Positions 36,712 to 51,289 of a stretch of DNA of 64,000 nt are shown here, in pieces; position 1 is the stretch's first letter; every line of letters starts with the position of its first letter. Where the stretch lies: assembly GCF_040939455.1 (NCBI RefSeq), contig NC_134129.1, positions 16,316,001-16,380,000 on the forward strand, given 5' to 3'. Below the pieces are notes generated by a model. It was not told where the DNA came from. It was given only the letters and a program-made list of their open reading frames with translations, and did not search any database. This DNA comes from Microcebus murinus. Lineage: Eukaryota; Chordata; Mammalia; Primates; Cheirogaleidae. Position numbers and translations under genes: made by a program.

Positions 36712-37659
36712 ACTTTAATCTCTTGCTTACCATTCACCTTCACCTTTCCCCTCCCCTTAACCTCACACCTGAGAGAAATCAGGAAACATGCACAGACTGT
36801 ACCTTCTAAGTGGTCATCTTGGGAGTTTGCACACTGTGGTCTTGATTATTTCAAGTTGTTCTCCTTGGGAACACAGAAGCCCAAATCAAATGACATCATC
36901 CGAGATGAATATAAGCCTTGTATTTTAGAAATGGACATTTAATGGCTTTTGACTTTGGGGTGATGATAACATTTCAGAACAGCAGATATTCGAATGGAAT
37001 TGTTGAAGCTGTTATAATTCAGGGCAGCGAGAACAAAAACCACCAGGGTGTATTTGTTAGAATTTTTTGGTAGGGTATGTGCAAATAAAAATCAGCATAT
37101 CAAATCCTTAATTACTTCCTTATTGTTGTTATCTTTGCAATTCTCTCTTGAGCCAATTTATGCCTAAATTTATTTTAAATTCAGATTCAACATGTGAAAA
37201 AAAATTCTGGGAACATACATAGATTGGCTTTTCAATTGGCTTGTTTTTTTAGGACATGGCTCTTGTTTTGCTATTTGGCAGTAAACAAAAAAAAAAATCA
37301 GCATTTTGCTTAAAATAATAGAAAAGCAAAAACACACATGATTAGGCCGAAAAAAAAAACAAACCATCTAGGTTATTACTCTCCAGGGTAGGGAAGAGCT
37401 AGACACAGTTACCAAATAGTGTGCTACACCCACCATGTCCTCCGTGTCTGGACCAAGTGACACACCCCTCCACACTGGACTTTTCAGAGCAGGAGAATGT
37501 CACTTTTCCATGATCACCTTCTCCCTCTGGAGGCCGTTTTCTTCTTTCATTCCCTTCGTTCCCGCCACAGGCTGTAAAGTTCCTTAAATATATTCCACTC
37601 CTTCAGTTAAGGGTCTTGCATAAGCAGTTCCCCCCAACTCACTGCCCAGCCCAGCGTAG

Positions 37660-37925
37660 CGCAGTTAACCCTTCAGATCCTGAGGTCAGCCTTCTCTGAC
37701 CCTCCGGTCTAGCTCAGTGGCCCCTCCACCCCATCGTGTGACCTAAAGTGAACACAGTTTATTCTAATACATAATTGTGTGATAATTTTGATTAGTGTCT
37801 GCCTTCCCTCCTAGACCACCAACTCTGTGAATTTTGCTCACCATTGTATCTCAAGCACTGATGGTGTTTGGGGGCACACAGAAGGCTCTTAATAAGTGTT
37901 TACTGAATGAAGGAAGGAATAAGAA
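37660..37925 (+). mobile_element. L2 LINE 3' end
   Basis: gccttctctgaccctccggt, ccctcctagaccaccaactc, attttgctcaccattgtatc, tcaagcactgatgg, aataagtgtttactgaatga: L2 tail in order. Confidence 0.75.
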
Positions 37926-39456
37926 GGAAGCTCTGATTCAGTTGCAGGGTTTCCTCTGCCATTCTACAACAGGGCAAATAAGTTGCAAGTTTCACAGATG
38001 AACTCAGCTTTGGAGATGAGAAAGGTTGGCAGAGGAAGAAAACGGAACATCAAAGAAAGCCATTAGCTGTAAACGAGTGTTTTGAAATTCCATTGTTTGA
38101 AATATAGTGAAGAAAATATTTCATTCAGTGAAAACAAATAATACCAGAAAATAATGATGGAATTGTTGCTTTGTGTTTTTTTCTTTCTTTTATTTTTCTT
38201 TTATTTTTTTCGTTTCTTTTTGTCATCACTTATGCCAGTCCAGATATATTGCTTTGTGTTTTAACATTTTTATAAGACCAGATTTTTAAATTCTGGAGGT
38301 TTGGGGTTAAATTGGCTGTTTCTTTCCCTGTTTCTCCTTAATTTTTCTTTCATTTTTATTGGTTTCCTCTCCTTACCTTTTGTTCCCTTATCTTGTTTTC
38401 CTGGCCAGGTAGGAGCACTCCATTCAGACAACACATGGAATGCAAAAGATTTTTTAACCCATCTTTTAACTCTCTAGACCTCTACAAATTCTTTTCCAGC
38501 CTGATGCTAACAGGGATGAAACAGGTGAAGCAGGAGGCTTCCTGCCAAGATGGCGGTTCCTAGGAGTCGCCTTCTTTCTCTCTAGGTGCGGTCCATCCAC
38601 ACAGCTCATGCTCTGTCATTAGGTGGGCAAATCAACTGTCCCACGGTTGAGGAGTGAGTGAGTATCCAGCTCCAGCCTCTTTGCAAACATTTCTTGACAA
38701 ATCTCTCCGCAGCCAGCTTCTGTAGGCCTTTCTAGCTGCTCTCCCAAACCCTCCCAAACTGGATGGAACCATCTCCCCTGAAACATTTTCTAGAACAACT
38801 TCTATTTGCATCTGTGGGGGGTGGGCTCTGTGGCCAGCGAGTGTACCGGAAAAGGGGGAGCAGGCTTCCAGGAGTGGCAAGAAGAGATGGGTGGGTGGCA
38901 GCGGGCAGATGGCATACTCTTTCTTGTCGGGGGTGGGCATGTGGCATGGCAAGAGCCAGGCCAGGAACACAGCGAGCACTTACATATGGCTCAGAACAAT
39001 AGTGGCAACAGGCCATGGGAAAGCGTGGTCACGTGGGTTCACACAGGAGATAACACCTTGGTGACAAAAGTGCGTGCTGACTCAGACCCCCCCGGAAGGC
39101 GCACGGAAGACACCTGGCAGTTATTTTAGTTTGGCCTAAGACACCTCTTGCCTATGCAAATGCATTTCCCTTCCAGCAATCGTGTCTGTCCCATCCCTTC
39201 GTAACCAGGCCCAAACTATGCCAGTCAATCATAGCATTCTTAAATCACAGCATCCTATTAGGTAGCCTTTCATTTATAAGGAGAAGGCTTCGAGTACATC
39301 GTGTTTGCTGTAAAGTGGCAGGAGGGGCTTTGCTCCCAGCCCCAGGTGTCTGTCTGTCCATGTGCAACCCAGGTCTGTCATCAGGCGTGTGTACCTACCA
39401 ATAGAAACATGGACGTGTGTCCTCGCTTCTCAGTTCAGCCTCCTATTTTTTCTGTT

Positions 39457-39756
<300 letters not shown>

Positions 39757-40264
39757 TGAGTCTAGCTTCTTGACAGCAGGGAGTTGACTGGCCTTTCTGA
39801 GCACTTTCTGCTTTTCTCATACATGTAGAAAAAGAGCTGATAATTTTTTGTTGCCTGTAATAAATGGAAAAATTGCAAAATGCTAGTGAAGGAGAATGAG
39901 AATAAGAAAAGCTTTCGATTCAGGTAAATATGATTATAATATTCTAACATGTTATATGTAGTAATAATAAGAAGAACCCTTCTGTATTCTTTTTTCAGGA
40001 TTTAAATAATTTTAGTCTATCGCTACAATAAATTATTTCCCAACTATGCTATATTTTAATGCCAAATTCCTATGCCTAAAATACATTCCTTTCTCCCCAT
40101 TCTTACCTACAAAACTCCCACTCATTCTTTAAGATGCAACTCAAATGTCTCTGCCTTTCTTATTCCTTTCCTAATTATCACCACCCAAAGTGACCCCTTT
40201 GCCTCAGTATTGATTTGTGCAAATCCTAGGGCACTTGTATTTGTATTGGTTGAAATTTGTACCT

Positions 40265-40395
40265 GAGTGTTCTTCCTACCTGCGTGAACTTGGGCAAGTT
40301 ACTTAATATCTCTTTATCTCCATTACTCCATCTCTAAAATGGGGATATACTAGTACCTATCTCATGGGACTGCCTTGTACAGCTGCTATTATTGT
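40265..40395 (+). mobile_element. MIR SINE fragment, sense
   Basis: cgtgaacttgggcaagttac, ttaatatctctttatctcca, tctctaaaatggggatatac, tacctatctcatgggactgc. L2-like text flanks it on both sides (40100-40260 and 40410-40470). Confidence 0.85.
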
Positions 40396-40958
40396 TGTTT
40401 GTTATCTCTTCTGTTAAATCAAGCTCCTGAGGGTGGGACTGTATATGATTCACTCATGCATTCCTAGCTCCAATTTTTAAATCGTGTTGCTGCCTGAAGG
40501 AAAGAACAAATATGGGGTTCTGACATTTTTATGATGTTCCTTTTCTCTTCTTAGATTTTGTTTGAACTCAATGAAAGCTAGACTGATACCTCACCCTTTA
40601 GGGTCAAGGCCTGGTTTCTGATATGTTAGCTGATGAGGGAACTATTTGATAATGATTAATATTTTCTGTAAAATCTTCTTGCTTTAGAAAACTGTTTGCT
40701 ATATTACAGAAAACTTTTTTCTATCCATCATAAGCCAAATATCGTAACGATATATCATCATCTTGGCAGTGAATCTAGCTAGTCTTGCCCCAAACCACTT
40801 TGTCCATCTGGGAATTGACTCTTCTATTTTTCTTTCACACATACATATTTGGAACTGAAATACTTTGTTTTAACTTCACAAGAGAAAGACATTTAACCTA
40901 TGGATAGTTGAGATGGATTTACTCTCTTATACTTCTTTTCTCTAAAGAAAATTTTATA

Positions 40959-41283
40959 GGCTGGGCGCAGTGGCTCACTCCTGTAATCCTAGCACTGTGG
41001 GAGGCTGAGGCGGGCGGATTGCTCAAGATCAGGGGTTAGAAACCAGCCTGAGCAAGAGCGAGACCCCGTCTCTACTAAAAATATAAAGAAATTAGCTGAA
41101 CAACTAAAAAATATATAGAAAAAAATTAGTCGGGCATGGTGGCGCATGCCTGTAGTCCCAGCTACTCGGGAGGCTGAGGCAGGAGGATCGCTTGAGCCCA
41201 GGAGCTTGAGGTTGCTGTGAGCTAGGCTGACACCACGGCACTCTATTCTTGGCAACAAAGCGAGACTCTGTCTCAAAAAAGAA
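40959..41283 (+). mobile_element. Alu SINE, sense, with target duplication
   Basis: ggctgggcgcagtggctcac to a tail aaaaaagaaaag. Duplication aaagaaaaYtttata at 40945-40958 and about 41284-41297. It lacks the ttggccaattaattt segment (reads gaaattagctgaacaactaa), so it is a different subfamily from most. Confidence 0.93.
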
Positions 41284-41570
41284 AAGAAAACTTTATAGGG
41301 TGATCCTGAGCTTTCTTTGATCCAACTGTGTGTAGTTTGGTTATCAGACATTAGTTCATTTACCTAGATGAGAAAAAGAGTTGGTTTCTCTTTCTCAAAT
41401 ACTTGGTCGTGTGTTTCTGGCATCTCATCCAGCACTAATAGGAATTAATATTTATTACACACATAAAATGTCCAGACACAGAACCAAAACCGTCTTGCAG
41501 GGCGATCTAGCTCACTGGGCTCATAGTCTAAACAGTAAAGTAATATATTGAGCCCTCAAATAGGATGAAG

Positions 41571-41582
41571 CCCCCCCCCCCG
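41571..41582. repeat. C homopolymer
   Basis: Run of about 12 C residues at agcccccccccccg. Such tracts are prone to length error in assemblies. Confidence 0.9.
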
Positions 41583-41696
41583 CCAAATATTCTGTCCCTA
41601 GAGGCTAGTCACTGTACACAAAGCCTTTGGACTCCTGTCCCCAATATGGGGATTCTTGTGCCTATGAAGCTCTGTTCGAATTCTTGTCTAGAGTGA

Positions 41697-41832
41697 GTAG
41701 TTTTCAAGCGCTATGCTGCACATCAGCTGTATCAGAGTCATGTGAGATGGGTGCTAAAAATACAGCCTTGCAGTCCTCAAGCCTAGACCTACCGAATCAG
41801 AAAGTCGAGGGGGCAGGTCTGGCGCCCTGTAT
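41697..41832 (-). mobile_element. MER5-like hAT MITE, antisense
   Basis: agttttcaagcgctatgctg, catcagctgtatcagagtca and agacctaccgaatcagaaag resemble MER5A/B in reverse. Diverged. Confidence 0.5.
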
Positions 41833-42721
41833 GGAACCGGGGCACTGTGTTCCATCAGACCCCCGACCCCGATCAGACACGGGAGGGGCTTTCCCCTGAG
41901 ACAGCATGTCACTCCAGAGACCCTCTGCTGGAGCACCCAAACAAGGTCCCAGTCGCCGAATGGGGCAGGGGCTGTCTTCTTCCATGGAGAGGATCAGTTG
42001 GGGGTTCGGAGCAGCTGAGTCTGGGCATCACTGAGCATCACTTATAGGCACTCAGCTGGCGACTGGCTGGCTGTGTCGGGAAGTGGTCCCCAACCCAATG
42101 ACAGCAGCGGTGTGGTCCCTGGGCACAGGTTTGCCTGCTGCCTCGGCTCTCTCTGTCCCCAGGCTGTGCTTACGGTGGAAATGCTCGTGCCTCCCGTTCA
42201 CCTGCTGCGCTTTCCATCTCTCTCCTCATTTCCTTGGCCCAACCCGACACATTTTTAGACCTAGTCTGGGAGTGAGAAAGCTAGCTCCGTATGTACACAG
42301 CCTAGTGGTTTTGTCTTTTGCTTAGACTAGTGTTGCTTAAACGTAATGCTCAAGCATTTGCAAATTTTATGTTCTATTTCTGCACAAGATGACTCATGTC
42401 TAGCTGTTGGGCTGGATAGGGTGGGAATAGGGAGACAGAAACGCACCTTGCAATAGAGGTTGCAGAAATGAAAACGAAAAGACCGTTATCTAGGTTGTAA
42501 ATATCCAGCATGCTGTTCTTCATTGAAAATTCGAATCTGTAATGAACATTTGGGCCGGAAAGAATGGGGCAGCAAAGAAAGCCTCAGCCCTTCTATGGCA
42601 GTTTAATAGCAGCAGTAAGAGAATATTGTACATGAATTCTAGGCATATCGCAAATAATCTCACAGTTTAGAAATAAGTCCTGCTTTTCTTATAAGTCATA
42701 AGTTGACTATAATAATGTTAA

Positions 42722-42952
42722 AAATAAGTACAGCTACTATTTATTTATTGAGTGCCTATAAAATGTCTTACATACTCTCTCTCATTTAATCTTCATGGTA
42801 ATCCTATGAATTGGGTGCTACTACCCAGTTTTACAGATGAGAAAGATGGGGTTCAGAGAGGTTAATTGACTTATGTAATATGAAGCCATTAAGTGAAGGA
42901 GGGGGAATTCAATTTAGGCCCACGTGAGCCCAAGGCCCAGGTTCCTTTTCTC
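42722..42952 (-). mobile_element. MIR SINE, antisense
   Basis: tatttatttattgagtgcct, ctcatttaatcttcatggta, atcctatgaattgggtgcta, ttacagatgagaaagatggg, cagagaggttaattgactta: full MIR order. Confidence 0.92.
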
Positions 42953-44447
42953 TGTGCATATTGCCTACTAATTCAGGACTGAGCGGCTCTGGCATTTCCT
43001 TCCCACCTATTTTTCTGTTTATTCCTCATTGTTTATTACAAAACAGCTGTTCCATTTAGAGGCTGAAGTTCTCGCCAGGACAAGGTTCATGCTGGGACTG
43101 TTCCTTCCCTTCTGTATTGAGCGAAGCTGGACCATGTCAGCTTGTCAGGGGTCAGAGGTCCAGGATATTTTTTCCTTTGGATTTTTTTTTGTTCTATTAT
43201 TTGGCACCCAAGTCAGTGAATGTTAGGGACTCATTCCTTAGGTGATCCCACGAGGTCAGAGTTAGGCTTAAACGGATAAGGCGATTTGATGGTGGCAGCT
43301 GAGAAATTAAAAGCAGGGACCCATTTTGGAAAAGAAGACAAGAAAAATGAGAGCGGTCTTGGTAGCTGCTTGCATTAGTATTCTTGATTAATGTGTGCTT
43401 TTAAGAAATCACATTGGTAATGCAGCTCCAATCACCGCAGCCGTCATAACCAATTAGCTGTGCGTATGTAATATAAAACAAGACACAGGCAGGGCTGCCC
43501 AGAATGTCACTTTCCTCCACTAAGGGAGTCAAGATCACATGCCTTGCTGCCCCTCCCCGTATCTTGCCTGTAAAAAGGCAGGACACCATTCTAACGTGAC
43601 CGGGTCTGTCGTATAAGCCCAGCGCTCCGTCAACTCTGCCAGTGATTCGGTGTCACTTCTTTCGTGCACTCGGAAGGGACCTAAAAGCGTTGTCTACAAC
43701 AGCCTCCTCCCGATCCAATCAGCTGCTTTCCTTCTACACCTCAGAAGCAAACCGGATTGTAGACCCGTCACCAGCAAGCCTCAGCTGTTCCGGGGCCCTG
43801 TTGAGTTTGGTCTACTCAGTGTTTGTGATAACTGTCATTTGGAACTCAAACGAACAACACAGGCTTTACATAAATAACTGGATTTTTTTTTTTTTTTTTT
43901 TTGCTTGTTTGTTTCTCTTTGAAAAATGTAAGGAATGGCAGGAATTGGTCGGAGCTGAATTGTGGCAGCCTCTTAGAAGGGCCCTGTTCTCTCCAGCCCA
44001 CCCCAGAATCTACCCCTTGCTTCTTTCTCTTGTCCTACCTGTGGGCCCCAGACACATGGTGGAGTTTGTGGCCACTGCTGTTCTCTCTCCACCTCCTTAT
44101 TGGTGGGGCAACAGTTCTGATCAATTGGGAAATGGTTCACTTATCATTGTGCCACTTTTTAAAAACAGGAATTGGAGTTCCATACCGTTAGGAATGTCCT
44201 CAGAGGCCTAGAAATGTATCAGACACAGATATGGCACCAGCAGCCACTTGGCCAACATCCATTAAATGAGCGAATCTATGAATAGAACTCCGGAGTGATG
44301 GGGACTCAGGCCCATTTGTTTGGCTGGAAGAAGAGGCATTATAGGGCAGTTTGGGAATATTAATGACATTCTGTAAATACATGAAGAGTCTGGCGACAGC
44401 TACCAAATTTTCCATTTCCGAGAAACACAAGATTTTTTTTGTAGTTC

Positions 44448-44565
44448 CATTTTTTTTTATTTTAGTGTATTATGGGGGTACAAGTGTTACGTATATTGCC
44501 CATGCCACCCTACCCCCTCGAGTCAGAGCCTCAAGCGTGACCATCCCCCAAACGTTGCACATCTC
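44448..44565 (-). mobile_element. Short L1 3' UTR fragment, antisense
   Basis: Poly-T, then tattttagtgtattatgggg, gtacaagtgttacgtatatt and gagcctcaagcgtgaccatc. It shares the 'atgggggtac' and 'gaccatcccccar' landmarks with the L1 at 13115. No ORF2 is included. Confidence 0.8.
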
Positions 44566-44881
44566 CAAATACAGGATTTTATTTTTATTTTGTCATGGAG
44601 CACCTTGGCCACTTTATTCCAATGCCCTTTTGCAGCCATTAAACTTTGGTGACCTTATAAAATTTCAATAAATTTTCTTCTGCTCATCTAAGCAAAAAGT
44701 CTTCTTGGGTTCATTTGGTTCTGACAGTCTCTCTAAACTGTTACTGTCTATTTTTCCCAGTGTGGGCCATGAAACAGGGACCTTTGTCTCTCTATGCTCC
44801 AGAGACCTGTGATGTTAACCATGAACGCTTGCTTTGTTAATAACTGCCCTGCAATGCAAAATATCAGTCACTAATGCTCCT

Positions 44882-45100
44882 ATCACTGTGGTTAGGACTA
44901 GCACTCCACAGACTGAGTTTGGATCCTGGCTATTTATTCATCATGGGCCCCTGAGCAAGTTCTATCACATTTATGTGTCTTAATTTTCTCACCTGCGAAG
45001 CGGGTTATCCTAGTAGTACACAGATCATAGCATTGTGAGAACAGTACCTGAGACATCATAACCTCTCAGTAAATGACAGCTGCTATGCTGGTAGTGGCAA
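44882..45100 (+). mobile_element. MIR SINE, sense
   Basis: ctgagtttggatcctggcta, ctgagcaagttctatcacat, gtgtcttaattttctcacct, gaacagtacctgagacatca, cctctcagtaaatgacagct. Confidence 0.8.
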
Positions 45101-45231
45101 TGCGAACAGAAGTGATATATGTCTTAAATTATAAAAATGTAACCTCTAAGACTTTTTTTGTGATTTAGTTTTATCTCTTATTTTCCTAGCTTTATCCAGG
45201 TATAATTGACCAATAAAATTGTATATATTTA

Positions 45232-45570
45232 GGCCGGGTGTGGTGGCTCACACCTGTCATCCTAGCACTCTGGGAGGCCAAGGCAGGCGGATTGCTCGAA
45301 GTCAGAAGTTCGAAACCAGCCTGAGCAAGAGTGAGACCCTGTCTCTACTATAAATATAGAAAGAAATTAATTGCCCAACTAATATATATAGAAAAAAATT
45401 AGCCGGGCATGGTGGCGCATGGTAGTCCCAGCTGTAGTCCCAGCTACTCGGGAGGCTGAGGCAGGAGGATCGCTTGAGCCCAGGAGTTGGAGGTTGCTGT
45501 GAGCTAGGCTGATGCTACGGCACTCACTCTAGCCTGGGCAACAGAGTGAGACTCTGTCTCAAAAAAAAAA
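45232..45570 (+). mobile_element. Alu SINE, sense, with target duplication
   Basis: 17-bp duplication aaaattgtaYatattta at 45215-45231 and 45571-45587 (one mismatch). It contains a small internal duplication, ggtagtcccagctgtagtcc, where gtagtcccagct is repeated. Confidence 0.97.
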
Positions 45571-46034
45571 AAAATTGTACATATTTAAAGCGTCCTAGTT
45601 TTCTCTTACATGCATTTATTCCTTTGAGGATTAGTCTTTTTGTCACCAGACTGCAAAAATATTGGACACCTTTTTCCTCCTTAACGTATGATTGAGTTTG
45701 AGCTGGTAAAACAAGAAATTCTCAGGTGTGCATGCAAGAGGTCCATTGCTTTCCTGGTTATGAAAGACAGATGGGGCCTGTTTGAGGAAGGTAATTGGCT
45801 TCCTATGGTAGTTACTCTTCTATCAAAATCCGACGCTTTCTCACCCCCGATTCCTGCTGGAAAACAGGCTCTGGTTTCTGCGTGAGCAACTTGTGCTCGG
45901 AGGCCAGCTTTGGAATGCGGTGTGATGTCACTCACTGCTGATCGGCCCGGGGTTCTGGGTTTCATCTGTGTTATTGGAATACCTCAATTTATCTGTTTTC
46001 CACAGGGGATTACAGCACTCTTTAGGAGTCTGGA

Positions 46035-46071
46035 AAGTTCTGCAATGAAAGCATACTTCATTGCAGAACTT
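46035..46071. repeat. Perfect 15-bp hairpin, 7-bp loop
   Basis: aagttctgcaatgaa, then loop agcatac, then ttcattgcagaactt. No mismatches. Confidence 0.98.
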
Positions 46072-46582
46072 GCCTATCCCAAACTTACTGGCAGTCCTTG
46101 CAGGGTTAACTGTATGCTAACCTTAAGGAGACTTTATTTTTTTCTAAGCCCTCAAACCACAGAATTTTAAAGCTGGCTTTATTACCACCGTTCCCACTAA
46201 TCCACCCCCTGACTGACTTTGGGAAGAAACTTGATTTCAGGGGCAATATTGTAAATGTTTACGTTGGGCCTTTGCTTGACGCTGACTTAAAGATTCCTTT
46301 CAGGTCTCTACCAAGAAACAGTGAATTCTATCAGAGTTCATTCCCAAAGTGGCTTTCTCACTCCATGTGACATGGATACAACTGAAATAAAAGCCTGCCA
46401 TTAAAAAAAAAAAAAAATGCCTTGTAAATTATAAGAGGAAATGGATGCAGTATGGCAGTTAAAATGCAGAAGAGGAGGAAAGAAGTCTTCTAGAGACAAA
46501 ATTGAATGTTTCCCTGCCAGCTATGCCTGGGACCGTGGCACGTTCTTACCTCTCAGTTTCGTCCTTTGTAAATCAAGAATGG

Positions 46583-46640
46583 TGTGAGTACCCCACTTAG
46601 AGTGGTGAATCGTATGAGTACCCCACTTAGAGTGGCGGGT
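46583..46640. repeat. 30-bp tandem duplication
   Basis: gagtaccccacttagagtgg starts at 46586 and again at 46616. The tails differ slightly (tgaat vs cgggt). Confidence 0.95.
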
Positions 46641-46774
46641 AGGCTCTTTGCTCAGCCAGCCCATAGTAAGCACTCAATCAATAGCACGCATTCAACTCTA
46701 GGGTTTTCTCCTATGCTTATTGATGTAATTGTATTTTGGGGCCATATCAAACATTAACATTATTCCAAATTTAA

Positions 46775-48590
<1,816 letters not shown>

Positions 48591-48600
48591 AAATAAAAAT

Positions 48601-48747
48601 ATTTATCTTTTGCCAAATGGTTATTCAGTGGTCCCAGCACCATTTATTAAAAAGTTCATCTTTGCCCCAGCATTTTGAGTTACGCCTGTGTCATATGCTA
48701 ATTTCCATCTGTGGTCAAATCTCTTTCTGGCTTGCTGTTCTGTTCAT
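48601..48747 (-). mobile_element. L1M fragment, antisense, part 2
   Basis: atttatcttttgccaaatgg, ggtcccagcaccatttatta, aaaagttcatctttgcccca, catatgctaatttccatctg continue the same L1M. Confidence 0.85.
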
Positions 48748-49262
48748 TGTTTTGTTTTGTTTTGTTTTGTTTGTTTGTTTGACATTTTGGTTACATCGTA
48801 TATCTTTGCCTCTCCCTAAGAAGGGTTAGAGTTATGCCCTTCCCCTCAAATGCTCGCCACATCCCTAAGATTGGGTCTCCCTCCCACCCCCAATCCCTGG
48901 TGGGCATTGCCACCATTTGAAAACCACAGTTTTAATCAGTCAGTACCAATTTGATGGCGAGTAGATGAGGGGCCCAATTTCCATGTCTTGTGTCGCCTCA
49001 CTTTGGATAACGGGCTTAAGCTTAATCCAGGATAGCATAAACGGTGCTAGCTCACTGTCATTTCTTAGGATTGAGTAATATTCCATTGTGAGCATACACC
49101 ACATTTTAATTATCCACTCATGAATTGATGGGCACTTGGGTTGTTTCCATGTCCTTGCAATAATGAATTGTGCTGCCATAAACATTCGGGTGCAGATGTC
49201 TTTGTAATAGAATATCTTAGGCTCTTTTGGGTAGATGCCCAACAATGCTATTGCTGGGTCGA
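48748..49262 (-). mobile_element. Younger 5'-truncated L1, antisense, inside L1M
   Basis: A (TTTTG)n tail, then a 3' UTR (gggttagagttatgcccttc), then the ORF2 C-terminus on the minus strand: LGIYPKEPKI, RMFMAAQFIIARTWKQPKCP, EYYSILRND, YSPSNWY and stop. It shares the C-terminal Y-S-P-x-N-W-Y ending with the L1 at 13115, so it is a related but distinct, more diverged subfamily. Confidence 0.9.
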
Positions 49263-49570
49263 TAAAGTCAATTTTTTATTTCCAAGGAAAAAAAAAGCTT
49301 ATTGGATTTTTTATCGGGATTTCACAAAGCTGAGTTAGTGAGCACAAACATCTTTTGATGATGGTGAGATATCCTCACCAAGAACCAGGAAAGTCTTTCC
49401 ATGCGTTCAAGTCTGTATTTGTGTTTTGCAGGAGTGTTTTATAAAGTATTTTTATATAGGTTTGAAACTTTTAAAGTTTATTCCTAAGTATTATCTCTTT
49501 TTCCATTGTTATTACAAATGGGGTTTTCTCTACCATTCTATCTTTTAACTTCAACCAGTGTTTTCTTACA
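49263..49570 (-). mobile_element. L1M fragment, antisense, part 3
   Basis: tttaaagtttattcctaagt, attatctctttttccattgt, tattacaaatggggttttct resemble L1M beyond the younger L1. Weaker than parts 1 and 2. Confidence 0.55.
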
Positions 49571-50854
49571 TTTCTCCTTTAAAAGCTCTGAGCACTACAT
49601 TTTTTTTCCATTTCAAACAACTATCTCAGCAGTGCCAGACTGTGGGCTGTGCATTGAAGATATTTCTTCCATGAGTAACTTCCTCTGTATCAGTAGATAA
49701 GTTTAAAGCTTCACACATGTACTGGGAGCTAGAATCTACTGGAAGCTGTCACTATCTAGAATTGAAAAGATCAACTATTATCAAATGAGAATATCATTCT
49801 GGAGACTTATGCTCTTTGGATCGGTGCAACAGGAATGTTGTAACAGGGGTCAAAGAGAGGAACGGGACCAGAGAGAGGCCCCAGTCTCCTTATTGGTATA
49901 TCAGCATTTGGAAATTCACTAGTTTCTTGTACGGCATAGGAGTGACTAGTACAGACCTGTAAAGTCACTGGTCCTCAGTTTCTACAAGCCAATCCTTTTT
50001 ATAATGCCTGAGAGGTGCAGTGTGTTAAATATTCTACCATACAGAAAGTACTGGAAGTTTCTTCCCAGTCCATGGAAGCTGCAGTGTTTCACCGTAATCT
50101 TTGTGTTTGACATTTTTCTGTCTCCATTGAGGCATTTGAAGTTGTGCCAGAAGTGGAGAGCTGTCTTTTTTTATACTTAATCTCACAGCTGTGGGTTTGC
50201 ATGATTCATTCTGAAACTTACTTTGGGGGTCGTGGTGATGATTTATGCAAAAGTTCTGAGTATTTGCATAGTCATGAGGTAGAAATGGAAACTTACAAAC
50301 CAATTTTTACAATTTTCCTTTAACATCGATATATCTTATTCTCACTGGAAAAGATAGAGACTAAAATATACTTCAAAAGGAAGCAAATTTTCAGGACTCA
50401 AAATAATGCTGAAATAAAACCAGAAATTCGTTTTCTAGAGTCTCTTGATATTTGCTAGGTTTGGGCTGATTCCATAGGGAGCCTTGTGCCTGTGTTCATA
50501 CATTGCCCATCCAAATCCTATTCCCACAGGATGCTATGACAGAATACCTACAAAAGCATCTTTTTTAATAATGAGAATTTGCAATGTAATCCTAATGATC
50601 TTTCAACAGCTAATTTAATGAAGGTAATTAAATTTTGCGATCTAGCATGGACAGAAAATGGTTATTATGGCCTCTTAACCATATTAAGAAACTATTTTTC
50701 TCTCCCTTTGCCCACACATACACTCATGCATGTGTGCACAATTGTTTTTTGTTTGCATAATTTATTTAGTATTTCATAACTATGGTAATATTTCTGATTC
50801 TTAATGGCCTCAGTACCCTCACCAGGAATGCTAATATTTTTAAAACATAAATAA

Positions 50855-51022
50855 AAATAATAATAGATAATATTTGTTGTACATTTCTGTGCCAGGCACC
50901 ATTTCAAACAGTGTATTTATTCTTCATAGAAGCCCTAGTAAGTAGCTGCTATTATTATCCTGCATTGAATAGATGAGGAAACTGAGTAACTTGCCCAAGC
51001 TCACCCAGGTAATGAGTCTTGG
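50855..51022 (-). mobile_element. MIR SINE, antisense
   Basis: atttctgtgccaggcaccat, ttcatagaagccctagtaag, gaatagatgaggaaactgag, taacttgcccaagctcaccc. Confidence 0.9.
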
Positions 51023-51039
51023 TAACTTAATTCCTGAGC

Positions 51040-51197
51040 TACAAGTCCAGGACAGAGAGGCCTTAGGAAAAAACAATCCTGTTGACAACTTGATCTTATT
51101 TCTAGACTACAGAACTGTGAGAAAGTAAATTTCTGTCGTTTAAGCCACCCAGTCTGCAGTTCTTGTTTCAGCAGCCCTAGTAAATTAATATCAACTA
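51040..51197 (+). mobile_element. MLT1 LTR 3' fragment, sense
   Basis: gactacagaactgtgagaaa, gtaaatttctgtcgtttaag, ccacccagtctgcagttctt, tcagcagccctagtaaatta is the MLT1 3' end. Confidence 0.85.
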
Positions 51198-51228
51198 CAA
51201 ACTGAAATAGACCAGAGAGGATGGGATG

Positions 51229-51267
51229 TAATCTTTCCATTGTGTAACGCACACAATGGAAAGATTA
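51229..51267. repeat. Perfect 17-bp hairpin, 5-bp loop
   Basis: taatctttccattgtgt, then loop aacgc, then acacaatggaaagatta. No mismatches. It lies 32 bp past the MLT1 fragment. Confidence 0.98.
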
Positions 51268-51289
51268 ACTTTTGTTAAGAGTAAAGCTA

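Noticed and set aside
38632..39129. Several ~100-codon frames on both strands in a GC-richer patch
   Set aside because: GC-rich sequence gives long chance frames on both strands. The peptides have no familiar motif and no splice context.
41627..42325. Cluster of short frames on both strands
   Set aside because: The region overlaps a MER5-like remnant and GC-rich unique intron; no homology recognised.
43642..44211. 189-codon open frame on the + strand, the longest in the window
   Set aside because: It runs through an 18-T tract read as a phenylalanine run, shows no domain, and overlaps other open frames of similar length. No splice or start context supports it.
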